This document shows positions 27,401 through 35,507 of a stretch of DNA of 64,000 nt, one piece after another. The translations under genes and the position numbers were made by a program. The notes under the pieces were generated by a model, which saw only the letters and a program-made list of their open reading frames with translations, did no database searches and was not told the DNA's origin. This DNA is from a virus. Position 1 is the first letter of the stretch. Each line of letters opens with the position of its first letter. The stretch is from positions 62,001 to 126,000 of the IMG/VR virus record IMGVR_UViG_3300013094_000019; one strand, written 5' to 3'.

Positions 27401-30400
27401 CAGAAGGTGTTGACACATATGAAACTCCACTTTATGCTAACTTAAACAATCGTGCTAACCAAGCATATATTACAAACACTGTAACAGATGCAGCAAACGC
27501 AATTTATCGTGTAGAATATGCAAATGCTGGTACAGCATATTCAAATGCAGCCTATGTGATTAACGGCAGTGGTTTTAATGCAACTGCTATTGGTGACGAA
27601 TATCGCGATGCTGCTGTATATGAAACTCGTTTAATTGACCTTAACAACGGTAACGGTTATGGCGGTGCTGGATATATCACAGCCGCTAATACTTCACAAG
27701 GTAGTAACAGCAATAATTACAGCATTGTAATTGCCGCAGCTGATACAGGCTTAAGCAATACATACACCGGAATGAGAGTATTGTTAACTGCTGGTTCTGG
27801 TGTTGGACAATACGGTTACATTTACAACTATAACAGCGGTACTAAATCTGCGCTGATTGGCAAAGAATCGTTTACTACTTTGACTATTACTGCTACTACA
27901 CAAGGTACTCCATCAACTGTTACAGTGGCTAGTACAGCAACTTTATATGTTAACATGCCATTCTATGTGGCTTCCACAGTTGGCGGACTAACTGTTAACA
28001 CTGTGTATTTTGTACAGGCAATTGCTAGTGCAACGACATTTAATGTGGCAACATCAAGTGGTGGTGCAGCACTAACTACAGCAATTACAACAACTACTGC
28101 ACAGTCAGTATCATTATATGCCGCAGGTTGGGATCATGTTGTTCCTGGAACAGCAATAGCATCATCTTTAAACTTGACTACAACATACATTATTGAACCT
28201 CGTATTTCATATACTGCTCCTGGATATGCTGCAACTAGCAGAACATTGCCAGCATCAGCAACATGGAAAGCTGCGACATTTGCATCCAACAACTATGTTG
28301 CCGTAGCAAGCGGTTCAACTAACACTGCATATTCAGTAGACGGAAAATCATGGACAACTGCTGGTGCATTACCAAGCAGTCAAACATGGACTGATGTTGT
28401 TTATGGTGGTGGACAAGGTGCTGCTGCAACAGTAACCGTTGGTGGTTTAGGTGGAGGATCAGCTAGCTTAACAGCAGTATTAGGTACTGGTACTAGTGCA
28501 GGTCAAGTAGTCAGCGTTACAATTAATGCTGGCGGATATGGATATACTACTACTCCTACCATTGTGTTTAGTGGCGGCGGCGGCTCTGGCGCTACAGCAA
28601 CTTGCGCAGTTTTAAACGGTGCAATTACATCAGTTACTGTAACAATTCCAGGCAGCAACTATTCAAGCGCACCTACAGTTACAGCTAATACTAGCGTAGT
28701 AACAGCAATTACAATGACTACATGGGGTAGAAACTACTCAAGTAATCCTACAGTAACCATTGCAGATCCATTTACTGGTAGTGCATGGACTTCTAGTGGT
28801 ACAGCAACATTAAACAACTACTACTACTATGTAACAACTGGGGTTAAGAATTGGTACCAAGCCACTGTTGGCGGAACATTTACAACAACTGGCCCATCAT
28901 TTACCAGCGGTTCACAAAGTAACGGTACTGCAACACTAACTTATGTAGGTACAACTGCAATTGGTACACCTACATTAACCAACACAGGCGTAAGCAGTAT
29001 TGCAATTTCAACAGCAGGTTACGGATATACAACAACACCGTTGATAACTATAACTGACACAAATGCTAAATTTGTGGCAATTTCAGGTGCAAGCACTAAT
29101 GCCGCATACCAAACTGTTACAGGTCTTGGATTAGGTAGTTCTTGGACAGCTAGTGCAACATCATTACCTGCCAGCAACTTTGCATCAATTGCTTTTGGTG
29201 TCATTACAGCTACACCATTATGGGTAGCAGTCGGTGGTGCATCAAGCGGAACTACCAGTACTGATGGTAGTACTTGGGGTTCTACAGCACCAGGAACATT
29301 AGGTAGCGGTAGCTGGGTAGGCATTGCGTTTGGTGCAGGCGTGTTTGTTGCACTAGCATCAACAGGTGTCACATCAGTTTATAACGGTAGCACATGGACC
29401 GCAGGCGGAACTATTGCCGGATCATATACTACATTTGTAAGCATAACTTACGGTAATGGTCGTTTTGTTGCAATGGGATCAGCAGGACAGATTGCATATA
29501 GCTTAGACTATGGTACAACATGGACTGTAGCACCAAGTGCTTCAGGTGCATCGACAAGTATCCTAAGCTCAAGCAACACATGGACTAAGATTACATATGG
29601 TCAAGGATTATTCCTAGCTATAGCACAAGGTACTGTTTGGGCTACAAGTCCAGAAGGTATTAACTGGACTGTTAGAACTGCTCCAGGAAGTTCGACAAAC
29701 TGGGCAGGTGCAACATTTGGCAACATCAACGGTAACCCATTATTTGTCGCTGTCAGCAACTCTAGTGGTACTGTAGCTGCTAGCGCACACACAGGCGCAA
29801 CAGCACAGGCTCGTACCAAAGTAGTAAGCAATGCACTAAGTGAGATTCGTATGATCGAACCAGGTAGTGGATACGCTAAAGGTGCAATTACAACATCTTA
29901 TGCTCCAGTTACTATGGTTGTAAATAGTTCAAGCGGTAATAACATTACAGTTTCTGCATCAATTAGTGGGGTAGTAGCTAACCAACCAATTACATTTGCA
30001 AGTAACGTTGGTAGTTTAACTGCTGGTACAATTTATTATGTTGTTTCTGCAAGTGGAACTACACTAACAGTATCAACATCTGTAGGCGGATCAGCAACAT
30101 CAGTTGGTACTACATCAGCATTGACTGTAAATGCAACTACACAAAGTATTGTAATTGTTGATCAAGTTGAAAATGCTTATGTAAGCCAACCTGTAGAATT
30201 CCAAAATGCTACAGCTGCAGGTTTAACAGCTAATACAATTTACTATATTGTACCTGGCAGTTTAAGTGCAACAACCAATAGTTTTGCAGTATCAACAACA
30301 AGTTCAGCAACAGCTGGAACTGCGCTAACTGCTGCCACAAGTATTGGCGGTACATACACTACAGGTCCGATTATTACCATAACTGATCCTAACCAAACTA

Positions 30401-31323
30401 TTACAGCACCTACTCGTGTTAGAACAGGTACTGGTGTTCTTGGTAACCCAAGTTTCAGCAACAGAGGTACCAATAATGCCACTGCTACAACAACAGTAGC
30501 AGGTGACGGATACAGTGACATTTATCAGGCAAGTAACTTTGTTAATGTAACTGGATTGTATTCTGCACCAACAGCGGGTGCTAACGTCACATTTGCTACT
30601 ATTACAGGTACAACCAGTTACTACAAACTAGTACAGGTGAATAATTTAGTAGGTTCTTTAGGTAATTATTCAGCAACATTCCAGATTAACCCTGCATTAA
30701 GTGTGTATTTGGCTCCAGCACACGGAACACAAATTACAACACGCCTGAAGTATAGCCAGGTTCGTTTAACTGGACATGACTTCTTGTACATTGGTACCGG
30801 AAATCAAACAACCACAAACTATCCTAATGTAAACATTGCTTCTGCAATACAGTCAAATCAAACATTAAGTAGTTATGGTGGTCGTGTGTTCTTTACAAGT
30901 ACTGACCAAGACGGTAACTTCAACGTCGGTAACTTGTTTGCAGTTCAACAGGCAACAGGTACAGCAACATTGAATGCTAGCGCATTTAATTTATCAGGTT
31001 TACAATCATTGCAATTGGGTTCAGTAAGCGTTGGTACAGGTTCAGCAGTTATTACACAGTTCTCAACAGATCCGTATTTTACTGCTAACAGTGACAACAT
31101 ATTACCTACACAACGAGCAATTAGAAGTTACATAACATCACAGATTGGTGGTGGTCAGAGCTCATTAAATGTTAACTCGTTAACATCGGGTTCGATAAAT
31201 GTATCAGGAAACACAATTACTAGCACCATACAAGGTACTGGTATTATTGTAAAAGCAAAGATGAACTTTACTGGCGGCATAGACGGCGCTCCAGTGGCAT
31301 TACAGTTCTTCTTCCAAAGATAA
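21460..31323 (+). CDS. Giant multidomain fibre/adhesin-like structural protein (3287 aa)
   Basis: A paralogue of the 2953-residue protein with the same order of parts. Seven CBM5/12-like modules occupy about 10-620 (WATNTYYHLGDIVTYGG and similar). The beta-helix starts near 674 (LVYVGPAGVDG; TPWKTIQYAC), continues at VKTGTYNEVLPI (about 960) and resumes near 1830 (FLVRNASGLRNCTLNG) to SSYGTYGVIAEGVDT (about 1975). The region between 820 and 1790 is enlarged by extra helical DIGYIVDALSYDL repeats (three to four copies against one). At least nine YYV-type modules are scattered through it. Propeller-like segments lie at about 2250-2320 and 2540-2790. The C-terminus has FFTSTDQDGNFNVGNLFA and NSDNILPTQRAIRSYI. 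Probably a tail-associated adhesin; no enzymatic site is assigned. Confidence 0.88.
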   Translation: MAEYLLGRIKFVYQGAWQSNYTYVVDDVVTVGGKTYICVINNTSSSLFATDLNAVPSYWSLVADGQQWKSNWATSTYYNKGDLVKYYGIVYQANTAHNSAASTGAVTLTTTGASGTGTVATITFSTQGSAPYSVGQTITVAGVNTTGPYNGTFTVTACTTSSVSYTSSATGSQTVAGTVTTVGGLEAEIAYWDQFALGTNYRSAWATNTYYHLGDIVTYGGYAYYCATAHVSASTASLGLEQNQSAWQTFNAGISYLGTWAASTRYKLNDVVKSGANLYICTSPHTSSSSIDSTGVYFQIFLNGFEFLNSWTNSTAYNVGDIVTYGGYSYVATQINTNQQPSNAPSYWTPVTTGFSFQGDWVNNTYYKVGSVVRLHGYTYLSIIDSPTLTQTITATSSTGNLITVASTTGFVTGMSVTVASNVGNLVAGTTYYVLSGFTGTQFSVSLTPGGSAFALSNTSAQSVSATIAAQPGNATYWSKLNSGLQWTNNPQTYTGLSGTNVSGTGNGATFTVVRTGTVYTVTNTAPGSGYAASNQIKILGTSIGGLSPVNDLLITVSTVSTGAIATFTYSGISVTWTSGTNYVLGDVAFFGANSYICVQAHSAASGNRPDADTTGTYWNLLAAGAEVATLTTAGDTFYYGPNGPTRLPIGTNGQVLRSTNGYPAWQNYGLINNLVYVGPAGVDGPAPTYGLTVDTPWKTIQYACQQIEAGYQNPQAQYLLQINKQFMMKEVTNFIVYTYQATVTNISATTITAASTANLVVGMPIVFTGSTFGGVNASTTYYVVSIGGSTTFSVSTTYNGSATSFSGGSGSMVAQLSYNSAKCERDTGIIVDAVIYDLGHGGTAKTTAAALSYFSGVSTFITTTLSYQVKQSAGGYAYLSTLIGNVLANTAPTNNYQSLNGISVGSRAIQNTTTGYTAETGSTTISQNLVGIITTGLLAGTTTAIPVALNPNTTISVKTGTYNEVLPINLPTYTAIVGDELRSTVIQPYAADPVLTSVTNKNASALNRIKSLLPSLISNTTITPTSGNTATQVTTLPAGDVGSYSALTLTATATTSGSPGYVTTASTAALTVGTPVVFASSFGGITGGTTYYVNTVINTTTFSITSATPVTNQSSAVSLTNTTSQNVSFTYGTSAVSSVVNNASTLISLLNAGTGTLNSYVLPWPVNYNTSSLTNTAYASTGNATGNTANYGDGVKQILQNYTFIKADVAQYFQNNYSSVWTGLGSSGQTNFQTQIGFILDAVVYDMIYGGNTQSIIAGSAYYSYYNLTISSASKAAYLASLTFLQSEIANIVTKTAITAQSGNAQSQVTTGTAGSAGAGTFATACVAVINTWINTGAAPSTVTPYTGSSTAILQTSFTNLQAARSQIQLDGSAWVQKYYQSLNFVVATCQRDIGYIVDALSYDLVFGSNFATQIVNRRYYAYLFGFTNTSAQTVISSQLTAELGMINFLAYKAKTIAASGAVAQASSLVDDINNFMSNGGSISGYTTQVAGQTTYNNTLTTINGAEIIRANIPFLKAESTAWLTANFGGTVSSLASSGNVVNTSAAHNLTVGDSVQFTASPITITATATTVSTDGTRPNQITVNSTTGLVTGAPIVFSGTTFGNIVAGTTYYVSTIPDSTHITVSNTGGGSAFQLITASGTMTGTATSIVGNLVSGTTYYVMTVPSSTSFTVSTSPTFAVTATATAVTTNYVTVYSTTNLAVGQTVVFTGSLGGITSGTTYYITNIITQSTNGSGVITLSTSAGGSSITLSAATGSITGTATNGTVFTITTVASPAMTVVYTFSVAFAQSDIGYFLNGIIYDLQYTGNYRSLRYAQVLYNSINGSQTSNMFLVRNASGLRNCTLNGLIGTLTAANSYGTKRPTAGAFVSLDPGFGPWDSNAWVNTRSHYSQNVTMFGTACTGAKIDASLHAGGNKSMVKNDFTTILSDGIGVWCTGSGSLTELVSVFNYYGYSGYLAELGGRIRATNGNSSYGTYGVIAEGVDTYETPLYANLNNRANQAYITNTVTDAANAIYRVEYANAGTAYSNAAYVINGSGFNATAIGDEYRDAAVYETRLIDLNNGNGYGGAGYITAANTSQGSNSNNYSIVIAAADTGLSNTYTGMRVLLTAGSGVGQYGYIYNYNSGTKSALIGKESFTTLTITATTQGTPSTVTVASTATLYVNMPFYVASTVGGLTVNTVYFVQAIASATTFNVATSSGGAALTTAITTTTAQSVSLYAAGWDHVVPGTAIASSLNLTTTYIIEPRISYTAPGYAATSRTLPASATWKAATFASNNYVAVASGSTNTAYSVDGKSWTTAGALPSSQTWTDVVYGGGQGAAATVTVGGLGGGSASLTAVLGTGTSAGQVVSVTINAGGYGYTTTPTIVFSGGGGSGATATCAVLNGAITSVTVTIPGSNYSSAPTVTANTSVVTAITMTTWGRNYSSNPTVTIADPFTGSAWTSSGTATLNNYYYYVTTGVKNWYQATVGGTFTTTGPSFTSGSQSNGTATLTYVGTTAIGTPTLTNTGVSSIAISTAGYGYTTTPLITITDTNAKFVAISGASTNAAYQTVTGLGLGSSWTASATSLPASNFASIAFGVITATPLWVAVGGASSGTTSTDGSTWGSTAPGTLGSGSWVGIAFGAGVFVALASTGVTSVYNGSTWTAGGTIAGSYTTFVSITYGNGRFVAMGSAGQIAYSLDYGTTWTVAPSASGASTSILSSSNTWTKITYGQGLFLAIAQGTVWATSPEGINWTVRTAPGSSTNWAGATFGNINGNPLFVAVSNSSGTVAASAHTGATAQARTKVVSNALSEIRMIEPGSGYAKGAITTSYAPVTMVVNSSSGNNITVSASISGVVANQPITFASNVGSLTAGTIYYVVSASGTTLTVSTSVGGSATSVGTTSALTVNATTQSIVIVDQVENAYVSQPVEFQNATAAGLTANTIYYIVPGSLSATTNSFAVSTTSSATAGTALTAATSIGGTYTTGPIITITDPNQTITAPTRVRTGTGVLGNPSFSNRGTNNATATTTVAGDGYSDIYQASNFVNVTGLYSAPTAGANVTFATITGTTSYYKLVQVNNLVGSLGNYSATFQINPALSVYLAPAHGTQITTRLKYSQVRLTGHDFLYIGTGNQTTTNYPNVNIASAIQSNQTLSSYGGRVFFTSTDQDGNFNVGNLFAVQQATGTATLNASAFNLSGLQSLQLGSVSVGTGSAVITQFSTDPYFTANSDNILPTQRAIRSYITSQIGGGQSSLNVNSLTSGSINVSGNTITSTIQGTGIIVKAKMNFTGGIDGAPVALQFFFQR
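21500..23320 (+). repeat. Array of seven carbohydrate-binding-like modules in the second giant gene
   Basis: Seven modules of the pattern seen in the first giant gene (for example WTNSTAYNVGDIVTYGG and WAASTRYKLNDVVKSG), with two longer Ser/Thr-rich insertions between modules 2-3 and 6-7, and one YYV-type module inside the array. Confidence 0.7.
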
Positions 31324-31338
31324 TGGAGATTATATAAC

Positions 31339-31674
31339 ATGGCAACAGGAAGATTAGGCAACACAGCGCCTTCAGCATCAACAAACACTTTAGTTTATAC
31401 CGTTCCGGCTAATAACTATTCAGTGTTTAACGTCAGTTTTACAAACACAAACGCATCAGCGGTTACGGTTAGATTAGCTATCAGCAACTCGTCAAGCGCA
31501 CCGACTACTCAGGAATTTATTGAGTATGGAACTACCATCATTGGTAACGGTGTCTTTGAGCGTACTGGACTAGTTGCAGCTAACAGCACAAACGTAAGTC
31601 CTTATGTCTGGGTATGGGTATCAAACACCGGCGTTAACGTTACTGTTTACGGTATTGAAACAAGTACATCCTAA
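31339..31674 (+). CDS. Small beta-sandwich-type structural protein (111 aa)
   Basis: 111 residues, predicted beta throughout (YSVFNVSFTNTNASAVTVRL; PYVWVWVSNTGVNVTVYGIE). It shares its pattern with the protein at 8106 and the C-terminal half of the one at 11533. It follows the second giant gene by 15 bases with a GGAG site and so is probably co-translated with it. A small accessory subunit on the fibre or head surface is a reasonable inference; nothing more specific is visible. Confidence 0.65.
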   Translation: MATGRLGNTAPSASTNTLVYTVPANNYSVFNVSFTNTNASAVTVRLAISNSSSAPTTQEFIEYGTTIIGNGVFERTGLVAANSTNVSPYVWVWVSNTGVNVTVYGIETSTS

Positions 31675-31681
31675 TATAATA

Positions 31682-31689
31682 GATAAATA
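31682..31689 (+). promoter_or_regulatory. Late promoter GATAAATA
   Basis: GATAAATA, 19 bases before the ATG at 31709 and 7 bases after the previous stop, with a TAGGA ribosome-binding site between box and start. Confidence 0.6.
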
Positions 31690-31708
31690 TTAAAAATAGG
31701 AAAATAAT

Positions 31709-32641
31709 ATGGCTCGTTACAATACATCCTTGGCATCTACCAGTGTAAGTACTACTACAAATATTAGTACACCAAACTCGGGAGCATTTACCGAATTAAC
31801 CGGCACCGCTCCTTATACTGTTACATTGCCAAACCCAACATTGTATCCTGGCCAGACACAGACTTATTATAATGTAAGTACCGGTACACTAACACTTAGT
31901 ACACCGAGTGGAGTATTTGCTGGAGGTGCATCTAGTGGCACCTCCACTCAAACATTCCCAACAGGTACTACTATTACAATAGTAAGTGACGGTACAAACT
32001 ACATTATTCTGAATGAAGATGGCGGCGCACTAGCCGCAACTACTATTTCAGCAACGAGTACTGTTACATTGAGTCCGGCAAATGCCACAGTTACTATTAG
32101 TCCATCAGGAACTGGCACTGTAACAATCAGCCCAGCAACTGCCGGATCTATTAGCAACATGGCCATTAGTGGATCTACTGGATCTTTTACAACCTTGGGA
32201 GCAAGTAGTACTGTTACTTTTACTAGCGGTATGACAGTAAGTGCAGGCAGTTCGAGTTTCCAAGCATTGTCGGCAACAAGTTTAAGTGGACCATTAACTG
32301 GAACTATACAAACTGCATCGCAACCTAATATTACTAGTCTAGGTACTTTGACTAGTTTAGTAGTTGGAAATTCAAGCGCATTTTCAATCAACAGCAGTGG
32401 ACAATGGGCATCAGCTCCTGTGCCAAACAGTTCAGGCGGACAAAGTCTAGGAACATCAAGTTTGCGTTGGGGCACAGTCTACACAAACGACTTAGCATTG
32501 AGCAATGGTATTGGTGATTACACTATTGTTGAAGGTGAAGAAGATCTGTTTCTGTACAATAACAAAAACGGAAAAGTTTATAAATTTTTAACACAAGAAG
32601 TGGATCCATCAACAGCTCCACCAAAAGGCGTACAGTTTTAA
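31709..32641 (+). CDS. Fibre-like protein, N-terminal paralogue of the S74 fibre at 37419
   Basis: 310 residues. The first 110 are nearly the same as those of the protein at 37419: NSGAFTELTGTAPYTVT, then SSGTSTQTFP and IVSDGTNYIILNEDGG. The middle is a Thr/Ser beta-repeat region (ITSLGTLTSLVVGNSSAF), then a GTSSLRWGTVYTNDLALSNG motif, and a distinct C-terminus (YTIVEGEEDLFLYNNKNGKV) of a type seen at the ends of phage fibre proteins. Unlike its paralogue it has no S74 chaperone domain. The stop codon overlaps that of the convergent halogenase gene by 4 bases, with no terminator between them. Confidence 0.75.
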   Translation: MARYNTSLASTSVSTTTNISTPNSGAFTELTGTAPYTVTLPNPTLYPGQTQTYYNVSTGTLTLSTPSGVFAGGASSGTSTQTFPTGTTITIVSDGTNYIILNEDGGALAATTISATSTVTLSPANATVTISPSGTGTVTISPATAGSISNMAISGSTGSFTTLGASSTVTFTSGMTVSAGSSSFQALSATSLSGPLTGTIQTASQPNITSLGTLTSLVVGNSSAFSINSSGQWASAPVPNSSGGQSLGTSSLRWGTVYTNDLALSNGIGDYTIVEGEEDLFLYNNKNGKVYKFLTQEVDPSTAPPKGVQF

Positions 32642-34152
32642 ACTTTTAATCCGCTAGCAAGCTCATAAGGAAACTGTTTGTGAAGAATAGTTTCCTTATT
32701 TTGCATCATAATCTCATAATTTGTTGGACATTTAGTGTGCTGATACTTGTTATGTTTTAAATAGAAATTAATCAACATGTCTTTTACCACAGGAGTGTGT
32801 ATAGGCGTCGGTTTACCTTTGATACCGACACTGTGTAACCAGATGTTCCAGCTGTGATGACCGAATATTAAATAATCATTTGTGCTTTGAGGTCTTGTTA
32901 GATCTTCCTGATGAAGATCTATTTTCATTTGCAGAGTTTCGCTAGGGCGCCAATTAGCACGGACTTGATCCCAGTATACACTCGATCTTTGATTATTCAT
33001 ATAATGTAGCCCCACAAAATCAGTGGCATCGTCGTATAACAGTTCTAGTCTATTATTAAAAATATCTCGTTCGGTCTGTGTGTAAAATAATTTAGATATC
33101 ATGTTGTGCAATAGGACAACACCGTCGGTGATTAGTGCGAGGCCAGTACTTTCTAAGGGTTCTAAAAATCCACTAGCCAGTCCTATACTAACAACATTGC
33201 CACGCCAATTGCAAGCATTGTATTCTGGTTCCCATTTGATACGATTAAAAACACCAGTCTTTAAACGCTTTTCTCCCCAGTGTTGTACAAACAAATCAAT
33301 AGCGCCTTGCTCGTCAAGCAAATCTCTGTTGTAGACCAATCCACTGCCTATTCTTGTCTGAATCGGAGTTTTCCACATCCAACCATGTTCCATGGCCTGA
33401 GCAGTGGTATAAGGTTTCATTTCTGTTTCAGGATTTTCATATTCTACAGGAGTTGCAATGGCCGCATTATTAGGTAAGCAGTAAGATTTATTAACATACT
33501 CACTGCCAGGAAGGGCTCCAGACAACAATCGTTTAAATCCAGTACAATCGATAAACAAATCTGCTGTGACTTCGCCGAGATTAGTGACAAATATCTTAGA
33601 TATTACACCGTCCTCAACTACGACATTTTCAACATTTTCTTGATAATGTTTAATGTGGGGTGCAACTTTTGAACTAACCCAGTTAGCAAGTTTTACAGCA
33701 TCTAGGTGAAAGGCCATCTGATCGGCATTGGGGATTTTGTTGTGCAATACGCAAGTATCATAGTCCATCTGCGCTAGTTGATAGTATGATTCATCACTGA
33801 AATCTGTGTTGTAAAATAGGTCAACTGCTGTGGTAAAGTGATCTTGCTTGGGAGTCTGACTAAATTGATGCCAAATATTAATGTCGTTTCCTCGCCAATT
33901 AGGACTAAAAATACCGGCCTTGTATACAGCATCTGCAGCCTGCATCCATTCTGCTTTTTCAAATCCACATGATTTTAAAAATTTATCAAAGTTTAATATG
34001 GTTGCTTCGCCAACTCCTACAGTAGGAATATTTGGGCTTTCAATTAAGGTTAAATTTATCATGGGCAAATTACGCTTGATAAATGCCGCTGTAAGCCAGC
34101 CAGCAGTTCCGCCTCCTACAATACAAATTTCTTTGACTCGATTCACTTTCAT
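32638..34152 (-). CDS. Flavin-dependent (tryptophan-type) halogenase
   Basis: 504 residues, full length for the PrnA/VirX1-like family, which uses FADH2, oxygen and halide to halogenate an aromatic or enolisable substrate. Visible: FAD-binding GGGTAGW (13-19); PTVGVGEAT (43-51); the catalytic Lys78 in YKAGIFSPNW, equivalent to PrnA Lys79; the FAD-contact DCTGF (202-206); the family WxWxIP motif as WMWKTP (258-263); and EPLESTG with the probable catalytic Glu334. All key residues are kept, so an active enzyme is likely. The substrate is unknown. A partner flavin reductase is not seen in this window. The gene is reversed between fibre genes, with AGGA 9 bases before the ATG and a GTTAAATA late-like box upstream (34176-34183). 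Viral halogenases are known from cyanophages (VirX1). Confidence 0.93.
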   Translation of the reverse strand: MKVNRVKEICIVGGGTAGWLTAAFIKRNLPMINLTLIESPNIPTVGVGEATILNFDKFLKSCGFEKAEWMQAADAVYKAGIFSPNWRGNDINIWHQFSQTPKQDHFTTAVDLFYNTDFSDESYYQLAQMDYDTCVLHNKIPNADQMAFHLDAVKLANWVSSKVAPHIKHYQENVENVVVEDGVISKIFVTNLGEVTADLFIDCTGFKRLLSGALPGSEYVNKSYCLPNNAAIATPVEYENPETEMKPYTTAQAMEHGWMWKTPIQTRIGSGLVYNRDLLDEQGAIDLFVQHWGEKRLKTGVFNRIKWEPEYNACNWRGNVVSIGLASGFLEPLESTGLALITDGVVLLHNMISKLFYTQTERDIFNNRLELLYDDATDFVGLHYMNNQRSSVYWDQVRANWRPSETLQMKIDLHQEDLTRPQSTNDYLIFGHHSWNIWLHSVGIKGKPTPIHTPVVKDMLINFYLKHNKYQHTKCPTNYEIMMQNKETILHKQFPYELASGLKV

Positions 34153-34212
34153 GTTGGGATCCTATATTAACAGCATATTTAACAGCTGGAAAACTTGATG
34201 ATAGTCTAAAGT

Positions 34213-34220
34213 GATAAATA
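34213..34220 (+). promoter_or_regulatory. Late promoter GATAAATA for the tandem triplet
   Basis: GATAAATA in the divergent gap between the halogenase and the three tandem genes, 26 bases before the ATG at 34247, with a GCGGAG ribosome-binding site. Confidence 0.6.
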
Positions 34221-34246
34221 GTTATAATACAGCGGAGTACGCATAA

Positions 34247-34870
34247 ATGGCTTTTAACATAAACGGAACCACACTGAGCAGCGGTAGTACTAGTTTTACG
34301 GTACAGGGAACTGCATCTGGTTCAAGCACAACATTATTATCTTCTAATTCAAGCGGCGATGTTAGCATGGGTCAGTGGAACGTCACTGGTAGATCTGCTC
34401 CTGGCGGCACTAGCTGGAATATTCACGACGAATACTATGTGGGTGGTAATACTCCTACGCTCATGCGTGTTAGTAAAATATTCACCACAGGCGGCTCGGC
34501 AGTAAATTACCCAATATTTAGATTTACCCCGTCGGACGGGTGGACTCAATACTTTATGAAGATGACAATAACCAACGATCGATATAACGGGCTAGGCATA
34601 GGCTCTTGGTTGATCTACTGCGGCGGCGGTTCATACTCGCAGGCTATTGCCACATGGCAAACACCGACTGGTGGATATCAAGGATCAACCGCGCCTACAC
34701 TAGGCACACAAACGCAGGTAGGTGGTTATCCAGATAGTGGATACTATGATGTGACCTTGTCTTATAATGTGGCGGCATATTCAGGTGTTTGTGTTGAATT
34801 AGAATTTGATCAAAACGTGCAAAGCCTTGTTAGTAGTATCACTGGTAAATGGCAAGTTGCTTTACTATAA
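34247..34870 (+). CDS. Tandem paralogous structural protein A (207 aa)
   Basis: First of three adjacent paralogues. Shared features are an N-terminal NINGTTLSSGSTSFTV, a central region with a RFTPSDGW block (residues about 95-102), and a common ending SSITGKWQVALL. The fold is predicted all-beta. I do not recognise a named family. The tandem placement and equal length suggest either a heteromeric surface structure or alternative receptor-binding or decoration proteins. It is the first gene behind the late promoter at 34213. Confidence 0.7.
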   Translation: MAFNINGTTLSSGSTSFTVQGTASGSSTTLLSSNSSGDVSMGQWNVTGRSAPGGTSWNIHDEYYVGGNTPTLMRVSKIFTTGGSAVNYPIFRFTPSDGWTQYFMKMTITNDRYNGLGIGSWLIYCGGGSYSQAIATWQTPTGGYQGSTAPTLGTQTQVGGYPDSGYYDVTLSYNVAAYSGVCVELEFDQNVQSLVSSITGKWQVALL

Positions 34871-34883
34871 TTGGAAATAAACA

Positions 34884-35495
34884 ATGAGTATTAATATTAA
34901 TGGTGCATCGTTAAGCGGTAATGGTAGCGGTAATTTTACAGTTGCTAATTCAGCATCAACTAATTACTTCACAACAGATTCAACAGGCAAGCCGACACTT
35001 ACTGGCCTGTACCCAACTAGTCGTTCATTTGGTAATGGTTGGCAATATTCAACTTCTGAAATCAAAGGCTTTGGTACTACATATAAAATGTACAAAACTA
35101 ATCTAGCAGGTGGTGGATCCCCAGGTTATAATCAAACTATGTTTGCCATAACTCCTAACCATGGATGGTCCTCTTACTACTGTACATTTACACTTTACAA
35201 TAACTATTATCAAGGCGCCGGGCAGGCCAAGTATATGATATCGTCAACTGCCGGCGATTACAAATGTCAATTATTTACGCTACAAGGACCGTCAGGCGGC
35301 GTTGGCCTAAACACTCCAACTATTACAGATAATACTCCTGTCTCCGGTACTAGCGCATATGACGATGCTAGCCGCGTTAACTGTAGCATACAGTTAAGCA
35401 TGTCTTCATGGGCGGGTGGAGGTATTGAAGTAGAATGGTTTAATTTTAGTCCAGTAACTAGTATTACCGGACCTTACCAAATAGTATTTTATTAA
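34884..35495 (+). CDS. Tandem paralogous structural protein B (203 aa)
   Basis: Second of the three paralogues, with NINGASLSGNGSGNFTV at the N-terminus, AITPNHGWSSYYCTFTLYNN in the centre (about 90-110), and TSITGPYQIVFY at the end. It starts 13 bases after copy A with a GGAAA site. Sequence has diverged strongly outside the shared blocks, so the duplication is old or under diversifying selection. A virion role is inferred. Confidence 0.7.
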   Translation: MSININGASLSGNGSGNFTVANSASTNYFTTDSTGKPTLTGLYPTSRSFGNGWQYSTSEIKGFGTTYKMYKTNLAGGGSPGYNQTMFAITPNHGWSSYYCTFTLYNNYYQGAGQAKYMISSTAGDYKCQLFTLQGPSGGVGLNTPTITDNTPVSGTSAYDDASRVNCSIQLSMSSWAGGGIEVEWFNFSPVTSITGPYQIVFY

Positions 35496-35507
35496 ACGAG
35501 ATTAATT

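Noticed and set aside
12548-31323. The two giant genes as one gene broken by a frameshift
   Set aside because: Each has its own start, ribosome-binding site, N-terminal array and C-terminal domain, and a late box lies between them, so they are paralogues.
15610-32475. Many open frames of 60-160 codons on the minus strand inside the giant genes and other fibre genes
   Set aside because: They are antisense shadows of Thr/Val/Ala-rich repetitive coding sequence, lack ribosome-binding sites and show no recognisable family features.
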